DNA of 64,000 bases, from assembly GCA_963822985.1 (NCBI GenBank), contig CAWGJU010000013.1:186001-250000 (forward strand). Direction: 5' to 3'. A program made the position numbers and the translations under genes. The stretch is from Thermohalobaculum sp963822985 (GTDB lineage: Bacteria > Pseudomonadota > Alphaproteobacteria > Rhodobacterales > Rhodobacteraceae). Within the stretch, counting starts at the first letter, position 1. The number at the start of each line of letters is the position of its first letter. The notes under the pieces are model-generated. The model was not told where the DNA came from. It saw only the letters and a list, made by a program, of their open reading frames with translations, and ran no database searches. Positions 35,020 through 43,972 of the stretch are shown piece by piece.

Positions 35020-36696
35020 ATGCAGGCCGACTACGTCATCGTCGGCTCCGGCTCGGCCGGCTCGGCAATGGCGGCGCGGCTGTCCGAGGCCGGCGCCTCG
35101 GTCCTGGTGCTGGAATATGGCGGCACCGATGCCGGGCCACTGATCCAGATGCCGGGCGCGCTCAGCTATCCGATGAACATGCCGCGCTATGACTGGGGTT
35201 TCGTCACCGAGCCCGAGCCGCATCTCGGGGGGCGGCGCCTCGCCTGCCCGCGCGGCAAGGTGATCGGCGGCTCGTCCTCGATCAACGGCATGGTCTATGT
35301 CCGCGGCCATGCGCGCGATTTCGACCATTGGGCCGAGGCCGGCGCCGCCGGCTGGTCCTTCGCCGACGTCGCCCCCTATTTCGAGCGCATGGAGTGCTGG
35401 CACGGACCCCAGACGCATCCCGGGACGCATCCCGGCGGCGACCCCGGCTGGCGCGGCACGGCGGGGCCGCTCCACGTCACCCGCGGGCGGCGCGAGAACC
35501 CGTTGAACGCGGCCTTCATCGAGGCCGGGCGCCAGGCCGGGTTCGAGCTGACGCCCGACTACAACGGCGCCAAGCAGGAAGGCTTCGGTCCGATGGAGAT
35601 GACCGTCTGGCGCGGCCGCCGCTGGTCGACGGCGAACGCTTACCTCAAGCCCGCGCTGCGCCGGCAGAACTGCGAGCTGGTCCGCTGCCTCGCCCGCCGG
35701 ATCGTCGTCGAGGACGGCCGGGCGACGGGCGTCGAGATCGCCCGCGGCGACAGGGTCGAGACCGTGCGCGCCGGGCGCGAGGTGATCCTCGCCGCCTCGT
35801 CCGTCAACTCGCCCAAGCTGCTGATGCTGAGCGGCATCGGCCCGGGCGCGCAGCTGGCCGAGCATGGGATCGGCCTCGTCGCCGACCGGCCGGGCGTGGG
35901 CCAGAACCTGCAGGACCATCTCGAGCTCTACATCCAGCAGGCCTCGACCCAGCCGGTCACGCTCTACCGCTACTGGAACCCGGTCGGGAAGGCGTGGGTC
36001 GGGCTGCAATGGCTGCTGCTCAAGGACGGGCCCGGCGCCTCGAACCAGTTCCAGGCCTGCGCCTTCCTGCGCTCGGCCGCCGGGGTCGAGTATCCGGACA
36101 TCCAGTACCACTTCCTGCCGATCGCCGTGCGCTACGACGGCAGGGCGGCGGCCGAGGGGCACGGTTTCCAGGCGCATGTCGGCCCAATGCGCTCGGCCTC
36201 GCGCGGCGAGGTCAGGCTGGCCTCGGCCGACCCGGCCGCGCCGCCGCGCATCCGCTTCAACTATATGAGCGCCGAGCAGGACTGGGCCGATTTCCGCCAC
36301 TGCATCCGGCTGACGCGCGAGATCTTCGCGCAACCGGCATTCGCGCCGTATCGCGGGCGCGAGATCCAGCCGGGCGACGCGGTGCAGTCCGACGACGAGC
36401 TCGACGCCTTCATCCGCGCCAATGTCGAGAGCGCCTATCACCCCTGCGGCACCTGCCGGATGGGGCGGCGGAACGACAGCCACGCCGTCGTCGACCCGGA
36501 GTGTCGGGTGATCGGGGTCGACGCCTTGCGCGTCGCCGACAGCAGCATCTTTCCGCGCATCACCAATGGCAACCTGAACGGCCCCTCGATCATGGTGGGC
36601 GAGAAGGCGTCGGATCACATCCTCGGCCGCAGCCCCCTGCCGCGCGCCAATCGCGAGCCTTGGATCAACCCGCGCTGGCGCGAGTCGGACCGCTGA
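35020..36696 (+). CDS. betA: GMC family oxidoreductase, choline dehydrogenase-like
   Basis: A 558-residue FAD enzyme. The N-terminal ADP-binding motif is YVIVGSGSAGSAMAARL, the first GMC signature is RGKVIGGSSSINGMVYVRG, the second is VILAASSVNSPKLLMLSGIG, and the C-terminal catalytic part has ESAYHPCGTCRMG with His and a later NLNGPSIMVGEKASD. Length and motifs match BetA, which oxidises choline to betaine aldehyde at the membrane. Placement after betC supports choline as substrate; other alcohols cannot be ruled out. Confidence 0.88.
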   Translation: MQADYVIVGSGSAGSAMAARLSEAGASVLVLEYGGTDAGPLIQMPGALSYPMNMPRYDWGFVTEPEPHLGGRRLACPRGKVIGGSSSINGMVYVRGHARDFDHWAEAGAAGWSFADVAPYFERMECWHGPQTHPGTHPGGDPGWRGTAGPLHVTRGRRENPLNAAFIEAGRQAGFELTPDYNGAKQEGFGPMEMTVWRGRRWSTANAYLKPALRRQNCELVRCLARRIVVEDGRATGVEIARGDRVETVRAGREVILAASSVNSPKLLMLSGIGPGAQLAEHGIGLVADRPGVGQNLQDHLELYIQQASTQPVTLYRYWNPVGKAWVGLQWLLLKDGPGASNQFQACAFLRSAAGVEYPDIQYHFLPIAVRYDGRAAAEGHGFQAHVGPMRSASRGEVRLASADPAAPPRIRFNYMSAEQDWADFRHCIRLTREIFAQPAFAPYRGREIQPGDAVQSDDELDAFIRANVESAYHPCGTCRMGRRNDSHAVVDPECRVIGVDALRVADSSIFPRITNGNLNGPSIMVGEKASDHILGRSPLPRANREPWINPRWRESDR

Positions 36697-36754
36697 CCGG
36701 CCCCATAAACCCGCCGCAGCATCCGACGGGGAATCCCGTGCGCTTGGAAGCCGC

Positions 36755-37507
36755 TCAGTCGAACACGCCGGAGGTCCGGGCGATCATGTAGGCCCCGCTC
36801 GCGATCAGCGAGAGGAAGAAGAGCTTGCGGTAGAAGGCCTCGGAGATGCGGTGGCGGACGCGCCGCCCGGCCCAGATGCCGGCGAAGACCGGCACGAGGC
36901 CCATCACCGAGAGCAGCGCGAGTTCGCCCGTGACCAGCGAGAAGCCGGTCATCGAGACGGCCAGCGTCGCCGTGATGGTGACGAAGGTCAGGCCGAGGCC
37001 TTGCACGAACTCGTCGCGCGGCATGCGCAGCGTCTCGAGGTAGAGCAGACCGGGCACGATGAAGATGCCGACCATGCCGAAGATAACGCCGCCGGAGGCG
37101 CCGGCCAGTGGCGACAACCAGCGCTCGTGCCGGCCCGGCGCGGGCAGCCGCGGCGCAGTCAGCGCGAGCGTCGAGTAGACGATCAGGAGGACGCCCAGCA
37201 CCCGTTCCATGATATCGGACTTGGTGCCGGCCAGGATCGAGACGCCGATCGCTATGCCGCAGACGGCGCCCAGCAGGAAGGGCCACAGCCGCCGGGCGAG
37301 ATCGGGCAGATAAGGGCCGTTCGTCGCCTGCCAGATGTTGCTGGCGATGCCCGGGATCAGGAAGATCGCCATCGCCTCGCGCAGCGGCATGATCATCGCC
37401 AAAAGGGCCAGCACGACCACTGGCAGGCCCATGCCGATCGCCCCCTTGACGAAGCCGCCGAGCGTGAAGGCGGCCGCGACGAGGGCGAGCGTCCCGGCTG
37501 TCAACAT
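36755..37507 (-). CDS. TauE/SafE family sulfite/anion exporter
   Basis: A 250-residue membrane protein with about eight helices, starting with LVAAAFTLGGFVKGAIGMGLP, the first TauE/SafE half-motif, and with GASGGVIFGMVGIFIVPGLLYL as the second. The family exports sulfite, sulfoacetate or related anions. Lying beside the sulfate-releasing betC region, it may remove sulfur anions from choline-O-sulfate breakdown; this is inference. It follows the cupin gene by four bases. Confidence 0.85.
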   Translation of the reverse strand: MLTAGTLALVAAAFTLGGFVKGAIGMGLPVVVLALLAMIMPLREAMAIFLIPGIASNIWQATNGPYLPDLARRLWPFLLGAVCGIAIGVSILAGTKSDIMERVLGVLLIVYSTLALTAPRLPAPGRHERWLSPLAGASGGVIFGMVGIFIVPGLLYLETLRMPRDEFVQGLGLTFVTITATLAVSMTGFSLVTGELALLSVMGLVPVFAGIWAGRRVRHRISEAFYRKLFFLSLIASGAYMIARTSGVFD

Positions 37508-37511
37508 GACG

Positions 37512-37865
37512 TCAAAGCTCGACCTTGACCGTGGCGGTCGCCGGATTGCCGGTGTTCGGCGTTCCCGCGGCCTCGATCAACAGGACGTGCGCCTCGCGCT
37601 CGGCGATCGGTCGGTGCAGGACCCCACGCGGCACGACATAGAGCTCGCCCGGGTCGAGCTCGACGTTGCCCTGCTCGGTCTCGATGCGCACATGACCGTG
37701 CAGCACGAGGAAGAAATCGTCCGTTTCGGCATGCGAATGCCAGGGGAACTGGCCTTCGAGCTTCGCCACCATCACGTCATGCCCGTTAAAATCCGCGACG
37801 ATCTTCGGCGACCACTGGTCGGCGAAGAGCGCCAGCTTGGCGGCCAGGTTCACGGCTTCGGCCAT
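37512..37865 (-). CDS. cupin domain protein
   Basis: A 117-residue single-domain cupin. Metal-site residues are seen in FPWHSHAETDDFFLVLHGHVRIE (motif 1) and GELYVVPRGVLHRPIA (motif 2). Forms a short unit with the TauE gene. Substrate or ligand unknown. Confidence 0.86.
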   Translation of the reverse strand: MAEAVNLAAKLALFADQWSPKIVADFNGHDVMVAKLEGQFPWHSHAETDDFFLVLHGHVRIETEQGNVELDPGELYVVPRGVLHRPIAEREAHVLLIEAAGTPNTGNPATATVKVEL

Positions 37866-38070
37866 ATCCGGCTCCGTTCAGATGGCGGTCGCCTCGTCGG
37901 CCGCCACCGCGATGAGACTTTCCCGTCCGGCCGCAACGATCCATCGCGTCGGTGATTTGCGAAGGCGAGCGCCGGAGTGCTAGAGCGGCAATCACGAGGG
38001 CTGCTCCACCAGATCATTAAGCGTGCCGAGCGGGTGGCGGCAATCGGGATCGAGCGCGAAGGGAGACAGA

Positions 38071-39663
38071 ATGCGCAACCTCGAGCTGCCGGGCCGGTCG
38101 CCGGCGCATGGGCTGCAGGGCATGGCGGCGACCAGCCACACGCTGTCGACGGCGACGGCGGTCGACGTGCTGAGGCGCGGCGGCAATGCCATGGACGCCG
38201 CCATTGCCGCCTGCGCCGTGCAATGCGTCGTCGAGCCGGGCTCGACCGGGATCGGCGGCGACTGCTTCTGCCTCTACGCCCCCGGCTGCTCGACCGACAT
38301 CGTCGCCTTCAACGGCTCGGGCAAGGCGCCGAGCGGCGCGACGACGGACTGGTTCGCCGAGCAGGGCATCCGAGAAATCGAGCGTCAGTCGCCGCATTCG
38401 GTGGTGGTGCCGGGCGCCGTGGACGCCTGGTGCCGGTTGGCCGCCGACCACGGGACGATGCCGCTGGCCGAGCTGCTCGCGCCAGCGATCGAGTATGCGC
38501 GCGACGGCTATCCGATCAGCAGCCGCGTCTCGAAAGACTGGGCCTCTTCCGTGCCGCTGATGCAGGCCGAACCGACGATGGCGCGCATCTTCCTGCCGGA
38601 TGGCCGGGCGCCCGGCGTCGGCGAGGTGCACCGCCAGCCCGAGCTCGCCCGCACGCTGAAGGCTATCGCCGATGGAGGGCGCGAGGCGTTCTACGAGGGC
38701 GAGATCGCGCGCGACATGGTCGACTATCTGCGCGGCCTCGGCGGGCTGCACACGGTGGAGGACTTCGCCTCGGCCAAGGGTGACTACGTCACGCCGATCA
38801 GCGCCGAGTTCCGCGGCCACCGGGTCTGGGAATGCCCGCCGAACGGCCAGGGCGTGATCGCGCTCCTGCTGCTCAACATCATGGCCGAGGTCGAGACGGG
38901 CAGCGGGCCTATCACGGTCGCCCGCATGCATGCCGAGATCGAGGCCTGCCGGCTGGCCTATGCGGCGCGCACGCAATACCTCTGCGACCCCGACTTCGCC
39001 GAGATGGACGTGGACGCGCTGCTGAGCCCGGACTACGCCGCGCGCTTGCGCTCGCGCATCGACGCGCACCGGGCCGCGCACCCGTTCCCCGAGCCCGCCA
39101 CCGTCCGGCACCGCGACACCGTCTATATCAGCGTCGTCGACAAGGACCGGAACGCCTGCTCCTTCATCAACACGCTGTTCCACGGCTGGGGCGCCGGGCT
39201 TTGCGCGCCGGAATCGGGCGTGGTCTTCACCAACCGCGCGCAGGGGTTCACCCTGGACCCGAGTTCGCCCAACCGGATCGAGCCCGGCAAGCGGCCGCTG
39301 CACACCATCATTCCCGGCATGGTCAGCAAGGGCGACCGGACCGTGATGAGCTTTGGCGTGATGGGCGGCGACTACCAGGCGATGGGGCACATGCAGTTCC
39401 TGACGCGGATGTTCGACTATGGGCTCGACATCCAGGAAGCGATGGACCTGCCGCGCTTCATGCCCGACCCGTTCGAGGGCGACGTCGAGATGGAGTCGAC
39501 GGTCCCCGAGCCGATGCGGGCCGAGCTCGCCGGCATCGGGCACCGGATCGTGCCGCCGCCCAAGCCCATCGGCGGCAGTCAGGCGGTCTGGATCGACCAC
39601 GAGCGAGGCGTGCTGACCGGCGGATCGGATCCCCGCAAGGATGGCTGCGCGCTGGGGTATTGA
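38071..39663 (+). CDS. ggt: gamma-glutamyltransferase
   Basis: A 530-residue Ntn-hydrolase precursor that cleaves gamma-glutamyl bonds of glutathione and related amides. GGNAMDAAIAACAVQCVVEPGSTGIGGD is the N-terminal signature; autoprocessing should expose Thr350 in HRDTVYISVVDKDRN, splitting large and small subunits. The small subunit carries the substrate-binding SPNRIEPGKRPLHT. No signal peptide is visible, so it may be cytoplasmic, unlike enteric GGT. GGGAGA precedes the ATG at 38071. Confidence 0.92.
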   Translation: MRNLELPGRSPAHGLQGMAATSHTLSTATAVDVLRRGGNAMDAAIAACAVQCVVEPGSTGIGGDCFCLYAPGCSTDIVAFNGSGKAPSGATTDWFAEQGIREIERQSPHSVVVPGAVDAWCRLAADHGTMPLAELLAPAIEYARDGYPISSRVSKDWASSVPLMQAEPTMARIFLPDGRAPGVGEVHRQPELARTLKAIADGGREAFYEGEIARDMVDYLRGLGGLHTVEDFASAKGDYVTPISAEFRGHRVWECPPNGQGVIALLLLNIMAEVETGSGPITVARMHAEIEACRLAYAARTQYLCDPDFAEMDVDALLSPDYAARLRSRIDAHRAAHPFPEPATVRHRDTVYISVVDKDRNACSFINTLFHGWGAGLCAPESGVVFTNRAQGFTLDPSSPNRIEPGKRPLHTIIPGMVSKGDRTVMSFGVMGGDYQAMGHMQFLTRMFDYGLDIQEAMDLPRFMPDPFEGDVEMESTVPEPMRAELAGIGHRIVPPPKPIGGSQAVWIDHERGVLTGGSDPRKDGCALGY

Positions 39664-39664
39664 G

Positions 39665-40534
39665 GTGGCGACCATTGCCATCCTGATGCCGGGCGACATG
39701 GGCCACGGCGCGGGCCAGGCGCTGATCGCCGCCGGCCATTCGGTGGTCACGGCGCTGGACGGTCGCAGCGAGCACACGCGAAGGTTGGCACACCGTGCCG
39801 GCATTCACGACGTGGGCTCGGTCGACGCCGCGGTGCGCGAGGCCGGCATCGTGCTCTCGATCCTGCCGCCCGACCGGGCGCTCGACCAGGCGAGGACGGT
39901 CGCCGCTGCGATGGAGCGGACGGGGGCACGGCCCGTCTATGTGGACTGCAACGCCGTCTCGCCCATGACGGCCAGGCGCGTCGCCGAGGCGATCACTGCC
40001 GTCGACGCGCCCTTCATCGATTGCGGCATCATCGGGCTGAATCCCGTCAAGGCGCCGGGAACCCGCTTCTATGTCTCCGGCCCGGACTGCGAGCCCATGC
40101 TTGGGCTCGGCTCGGACGCCATGCGGGTGAAGGCTATCGGGGCCGAGATCGGCCGGGCATCGGCGCTCAAGATGGTCTATGCGGCGCTGACCAAGGGGAC
40201 GAGCGCGCTGCAGACGGCGCTGCTGCTCGCGGCGCTGCGGCTCGACGTTTATGACGAGCTGGTATCCGAGTTCGAGGGCAGCCAGGCCGGCCCGCTCAAG
40301 GCCATGCGCGAGCGGCTGCCCTTCCTGCCGGCGGATTCGGCGCGCTGGGCGCCCGAAATGGACGAGATCGCCGAAACCTTCGCCGCGGTCGGGGTGGCGG
40401 ACGGCTTCCACCGCGCCGCGGCCGAGATCTACCGGCTGATGGCCCGCACGCCGTTCGCCACCGAGACGCGCGAGACGCTGGACCGAAGCCGCACCTTGGA
40501 AGAGACGCTGGCCGCCCTCGCCGAGCAACTCTGA
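39665..40534 (+). CDS. NAD(P)-binding dehydrogenase, 6-phosphogluconate dehydrogenase-like (DUF1932)
   Basis: A protein of about 289 residues. The Rossmann start ATIAILMPGDMGHGAGQALI is followed by a beta-hydroxyacid-dehydrogenase-like core (ILPPDRALDQA, DCNAVSP, DCGIIGLNPVKAPGTRFYVSG) and a helical C-terminal DUF1932 domain. GTG at 39665 gives the usual start one base after the ggt stop; the ATG at 39641 would overlap ggt. Probably cotranscribed with ggt. Substrate unknown. Confidence 0.82.
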   Translation: MATIAILMPGDMGHGAGQALIAAGHSVVTALDGRSEHTRRLAHRAGIHDVGSVDAAVREAGIVLSILPPDRALDQARTVAAAMERTGARPVYVDCNAVSPMTARRVAEAITAVDAPFIDCGIIGLNPVKAPGTRFYVSGPDCEPMLGLGSDAMRVKAIGAEIGRASALKMVYAALTKGTSALQTALLLAALRLDVYDELVSEFEGSQAGPLKAMRERLPFLPADSARWAPEMDEIAETFAAVGVADGFHRAAAEIYRLMARTPFATETRETLDRSRTLEETLAALAEQL

Positions 40535-40631
40535 TCTCTGCCGACCTTCTATCGCTCAGGGGGACCGGCGGGTCAATTCGAAGCGACGGCTCTCGGCGGC
40601 GAGTTTTCAGAAGAGCCCGCCGAGCCCGCCG

Positions 40632-41171
40632 TCAATCGTCGAAGCTCTCGCCCGGATCGACGCCCCATATGCCGGCCTTGGGGACCCAGCCGTCGATGCC
40701 CTCGGCCTCGACCTCGCACCATTCGGGCCTGCAGGCGCTCAGGCGAGCCACCACGCCCTGCTCCGCTCGCGCGACAGGAGCGGCGGCATCGGAGGGTTCG
40801 GTCCGGAGCACAAGCTCCTCGGCCGTGACCAGCACCGTGCGGCGCCCCGTCAGCATGGCGTGATACACCCAGCCGCCGGCATCATCCTTGTCGACGATGC
40901 GGCGCCAATCGCCGTATTCCTCGACGATCCGCACCGGAAGACCGGCGCGATGGAAGACCCAGTCCTTGCGGTAGTCGAGCCCCGGGCCGCGGCGGACGTT
41001 GATCTCGGAGGAGCGCAGCGACACATAGCGGGGCACTGGAAGGTTCGTCACCTTCCCCGGGCTCTGGGCGTCCAGGCTTTCGGCCCCGCGGCCCTGGTCT
41101 GCTTGCGCCAGCGCCGGCATCCCGGTCGCCAGCATCAGTGCCACGCAAAGCACGGAGGCCGCCCTGCGCAT
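40632..41171 (-). CDS. secreted SH3b-domain protein
   Basis: A 179-residue exported protein. Signal peptide MRRAASVLCVALMLATGMPALAQ; then two SH3b-like units, SLRSSEINVRRGPGLDYRKDW to GGWVYHAMLTG and VLRTEPSDAAAPVARAEQG to GWVPKAGIWGV. The domain type binds peptidoglycan or acts as a periplasmic adapter. Transcribed alone, divergent from the hydroxyacid dehydrogenase. Confidence 0.88.
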   Translation of the reverse strand: MRRAASVLCVALMLATGMPALAQADQGRGAESLDAQSPGKVTNLPVPRYVSLRSSEINVRRGPGLDYRKDWVFHRAGLPVRIVEEYGDWRRIVDKDDAGGWVYHAMLTGRRTVLVTAEELVLRTEPSDAAAPVARAEQGVVARLSACRPEWCEVEAEGIDGWVPKAGIWGVDPGESFDD

Positions 41172-41300
41172 CGCCTGCCCCTTATTTCGCCGGCGGCCGC
41201 TCGGCCACCGTTCCTGCCCGTGCCGGGGCGGGAAGATTTTCCTTCACCCACGACGGCTGAATTTCTATCACGACAGGACCGTCCGTGAAAGGAGCAGCTC

Positions 41301-42287
41301 ATGAGCCGCGCGCGCCCGAAGGTCATCGTCACCCGCCGCCTGCCCGAGCCTGTCGAGACGCGGATGCGCGAGCTCTTCGATGTGTCGCTGAACGACACCG
41401 ACGCGCCGCTCTCGCCCGCCGCGCTGCGCGAGGCGGTGCTGAACGCCGAAGTCCTCGTGCCGACGTTGACGGACGAGATCGACCAGGCCTTGCTGGCCCA
41501 GGCCGGCCCCCGGCTGAAGCTGATCGCCAACTACGGCGCCGGCGTCGACCATATCGACGTCGAGACGGCGCGCTCGCGCGGGATCCTCGTCTCGAATACG
41601 CCCGGCGTGCTGACCGAGGACACCGCCGACATGACGATGGCGCTGATCCTGGCCGTGCCGCGCCGGCTGAAGGAGGGCATCGAGCTGATGCAGTCCGGCG
41701 AGTGGCGCGGCTGGAGCCCGACGGCGATCATGGGCCATCGCATCTGGGGCAAGCGGCTCGGCATCGTCGGCATGGGCCGGATCGGGACCGCGGTCGCGCG
41801 CCGGGCACGGGCGTTCGGCATCCAGATCCACTACCACAACCGCCGCCGGGTCCACGACGAGCTCGAGGCCGAGCTCGAGGCGACATATTGGGAAAGCCTC
41901 GACCAGATGCTCGCCCGCATGGACATCGTCAGCGTCAACTGCCCGCACACGCCGGGCACCTATCACCTGCTCTCGGCGCGGCGGCTGAAGCTGATGAAGC
42001 CGGCCGCCTACATCGTTAACACCGCGCGCGGCGAGGTCATCGACGAGAACGCGCTGACGCGGATGCTGGCGCGGGGCGAGCTGGCCGGCGCAGGGCTCGA
42101 CGTCTTCGAGCATGCGCCGGGGGTGAACCCGCGCCTCAGAGGCTTGTCGAATGTCGTGCTGCTGCCGCACATGGCGTCCGCCACCGAGGAGGGCCGCATG
42201 GAAATGGGCGAGAAGGTCATCATCAACATCAAGACCTTTGCCGACGGCCACCGCCCGCCCGACCAGGTGCTGCCCTCGATGCTCTAA
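41301..42287 (+). CDS. D-2-hydroxyacid dehydrogenase (glyoxylate/hydroxypyruvate reductase type)
   Basis: A 328-residue NAD(P)-dependent reductase. NYGAGVDHIDVE, the nucleotide loop LGIVGMGRIGTAVARRARAFG, the catalytic Arg in NTARGEVIDE, Glu in the following segment and His in LLPHMASATEEGR are visible. Close in pattern to GyaR/GhrB D-glycerate dehydrogenases. GAAAGGAG precedes the ATG. PHA synthase follows 25 bases later. Confidence 0.92.
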   Translation: MSRARPKVIVTRRLPEPVETRMRELFDVSLNDTDAPLSPAALREAVLNAEVLVPTLTDEIDQALLAQAGPRLKLIANYGAGVDHIDVETARSRGILVSNTPGVLTEDTADMTMALILAVPRRLKEGIELMQSGEWRGWSPTAIMGHRIWGKRLGIVGMGRIGTAVARRARAFGIQIHYHNRRRVHDELEAELEATYWESLDQMLARMDIVSVNCPHTPGTYHLLSARRLKLMKPAAYIVNTARGEVIDENALTRMLARGELAGAGLDVFEHAPGVNPRLRGLSNVVLLPHMASATEEGRMEMGEKVIINIKTFADGHRPPDQVLPSML

Positions 42288-42312
42288 ACCGTCTCGGGCG
42301 GGCCGGTATCAG

Positions 42313-43836
42313 ATGAACGACCTTCGAGGAGCGGAGGATCTCGCGGCCCTGTGGCAGGAGGGCCAGCGCGTCTTCTGGTCGGCCGCCTGCGGCCTGGCGG
42401 CGCCGGACGGCTTTGCCGAGGCGCCGGATCCGGCCGCCTTCGACGGATTCTGGACCGAGCTCTGCGGCAGCCTCGCGCCTCCCGGCCGCGGCGACGCCTG
42501 GCGCGGGCTGGCCGAGGCGGGGGCGCGCTATCGCCGCGTCGTGCTTGAGACATGGCGGCGCGTGCACGACGCGTTCGAGCTGCAACGCAGGGCCATGGTC
42601 GATCCGGCCGGCCCGCCACCCGACTGGCGCAGCGTGCGCGAGCGCTGGTTCGCGATCGCCGAAGCCGAGTTCATCCGCACCTTGCGAAGCCAGGCGTTTC
42701 TCGAGGCGCAGCGCGATGCCCTGCGGGCGGTGATCCGCTGGCGAGCCGAGCTGTCGCCCGACGAGCGGGCGTTGCTCGACGTCGCCCGCGACTCCGCCCG
42801 TTCGGGCGCGCAGCTCGCCGAGGCGCTGGGCCTGCAGGCGGTCCGGATCGCGCCGACGCCGAAGGACGTCGTCTGGCAGTCGGGGCGCGCCACGCTCTCG
42901 CGCTACCGGCCGCTCGGAGGGCGTCCGCCGCGGCACGGTCCCCTGCTGATCTGCTACGGCTTGATCGGCCGGCAGACCATGACCGACCTGACCCCGGAAC
43001 GCTCGCTGGTGCGTAACCTGCTGGCGGCGGGCGTCGACGTCTTCGTGCTCGATTGGGGCCGCGCCGAAGCCGAGGATTCGAACAATAACTTCGACTATTA
43101 CACCGACGCCCTCCTCGGCCGCGCGATCGACGCGGTGCTCGCCGAGAGCGGCTCCGACCGCGCCATCCTCTTCGGCATCTGCCAGGGTGGGACCATGGCC
43201 GCCTGCCATGCGGCGGTGAACGCCGCCGGCCTTGCCGGGCTGATCCTCGCCGTGACGCCGATCGACTTCCACGCTGACGCCCAGGACGCCGATCCGGCGC
43301 ATGGGCTGTTGAACCTGTGGCTCCGGTCGCTGACGGAGGCGGATCTCGAGGCGCTGATCGCGCTTCAGGGGAATCTCCCCGGCGAGGTGATGGGCATGGT
43401 CTTCAACCAGCTCAACCCGGTTCGGACCATCGCCAAGTACACCGTCGAATTCATCGAGGCCGCCGCCGACCAGCGCGCCCTTGCGACGTTCATCGCCATG
43501 GAGAAATGGCTTGCCGACCGGCCCGACCTGCCCGGCGAGATGGCGCGATCCTGGCTGGTCGAGCTCTATCACAGGAACGCGCTGGTGACCGGTGAATTCA
43601 AGCTGGCCGGCCGGCGCGTCGACTTGTCCCGAATCGCGGTGCCAGTCCTCAATGTCTTCGCGACGGGCGACCACATCATCCCGCCGCCCTGCAGCCGCGC
43701 GCTCGGACGGTTTGTTGATCCGCATCGCTACGAAGAGCTGGCCCTGCCGACGGGGCATGTGGGCGTCTTCGTCAGCGCGCGTAGCCAAGCGGTGCTGGCT
43801 CCGGCGATCGTCGACTGGATGCGCCGCCTGGTTTGA
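42313..43836 (+). CDS. phaC: PHA synthase, PhaC class III-like with an N-terminal PhaE-like extension
   Basis: A 507-residue polyester synthase. Residues about 200-507 are an alpha/beta-hydrolase core like class III PhaC: LLICYGLIGRQTMTDLTPE, VFVLDWGRAEAED, the lipase-type box GICQGG with Cys290, Asp453 in FATGDHIIPP and His482 in LPTGHVGVF. Residues 1-190 are helical (FDGFWTEL, RWFAIAEAEFIRTLRSQAF, AQRDALRAVIRWR) and resemble the separate PhaE subunit, shortened. Class III synthases are normally PhaC plus PhaE, so this looks like a natural fusion. No phasin or phaAB gene is adjacent. Confidence 0.85.
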   Translation: MNDLRGAEDLAALWQEGQRVFWSAACGLAAPDGFAEAPDPAAFDGFWTELCGSLAPPGRGDAWRGLAEAGARYRRVVLETWRRVHDAFELQRRAMVDPAGPPPDWRSVRERWFAIAEAEFIRTLRSQAFLEAQRDALRAVIRWRAELSPDERALLDVARDSARSGAQLAEALGLQAVRIAPTPKDVVWQSGRATLSRYRPLGGRPPRHGPLLICYGLIGRQTMTDLTPERSLVRNLLAAGVDVFVLDWGRAEAEDSNNNFDYYTDALLGRAIDAVLAESGSDRAILFGICQGGTMAACHAAVNAAGLAGLILAVTPIDFHADAQDADPAHGLLNLWLRSLTEADLEALIALQGNLPGEVMGMVFNQLNPVRTIAKYTVEFIEAAADQRALATFIAMEKWLADRPDLPGEMARSWLVELYHRNALVTGEFKLAGRRVDLSRIAVPVLNVFATGDHIIPPPCSRALGRFVDPHRYEELALPTGHVGVFVSARSQAVLAPAIVDWMRRLV

Positions 43837-43972
43837 TGCCCGATCCTGCGCCCGGGATGTCAGCCGTCACAGTCCTTTAATTGGATTTGCATTAGGCAGT
43901 ATGAAGCTTATTTTGGCAGACGAGGAGGCGGGACTGGAGAGGCCGGTCCCCCACGGGTTTCAGGCGGGCGAC

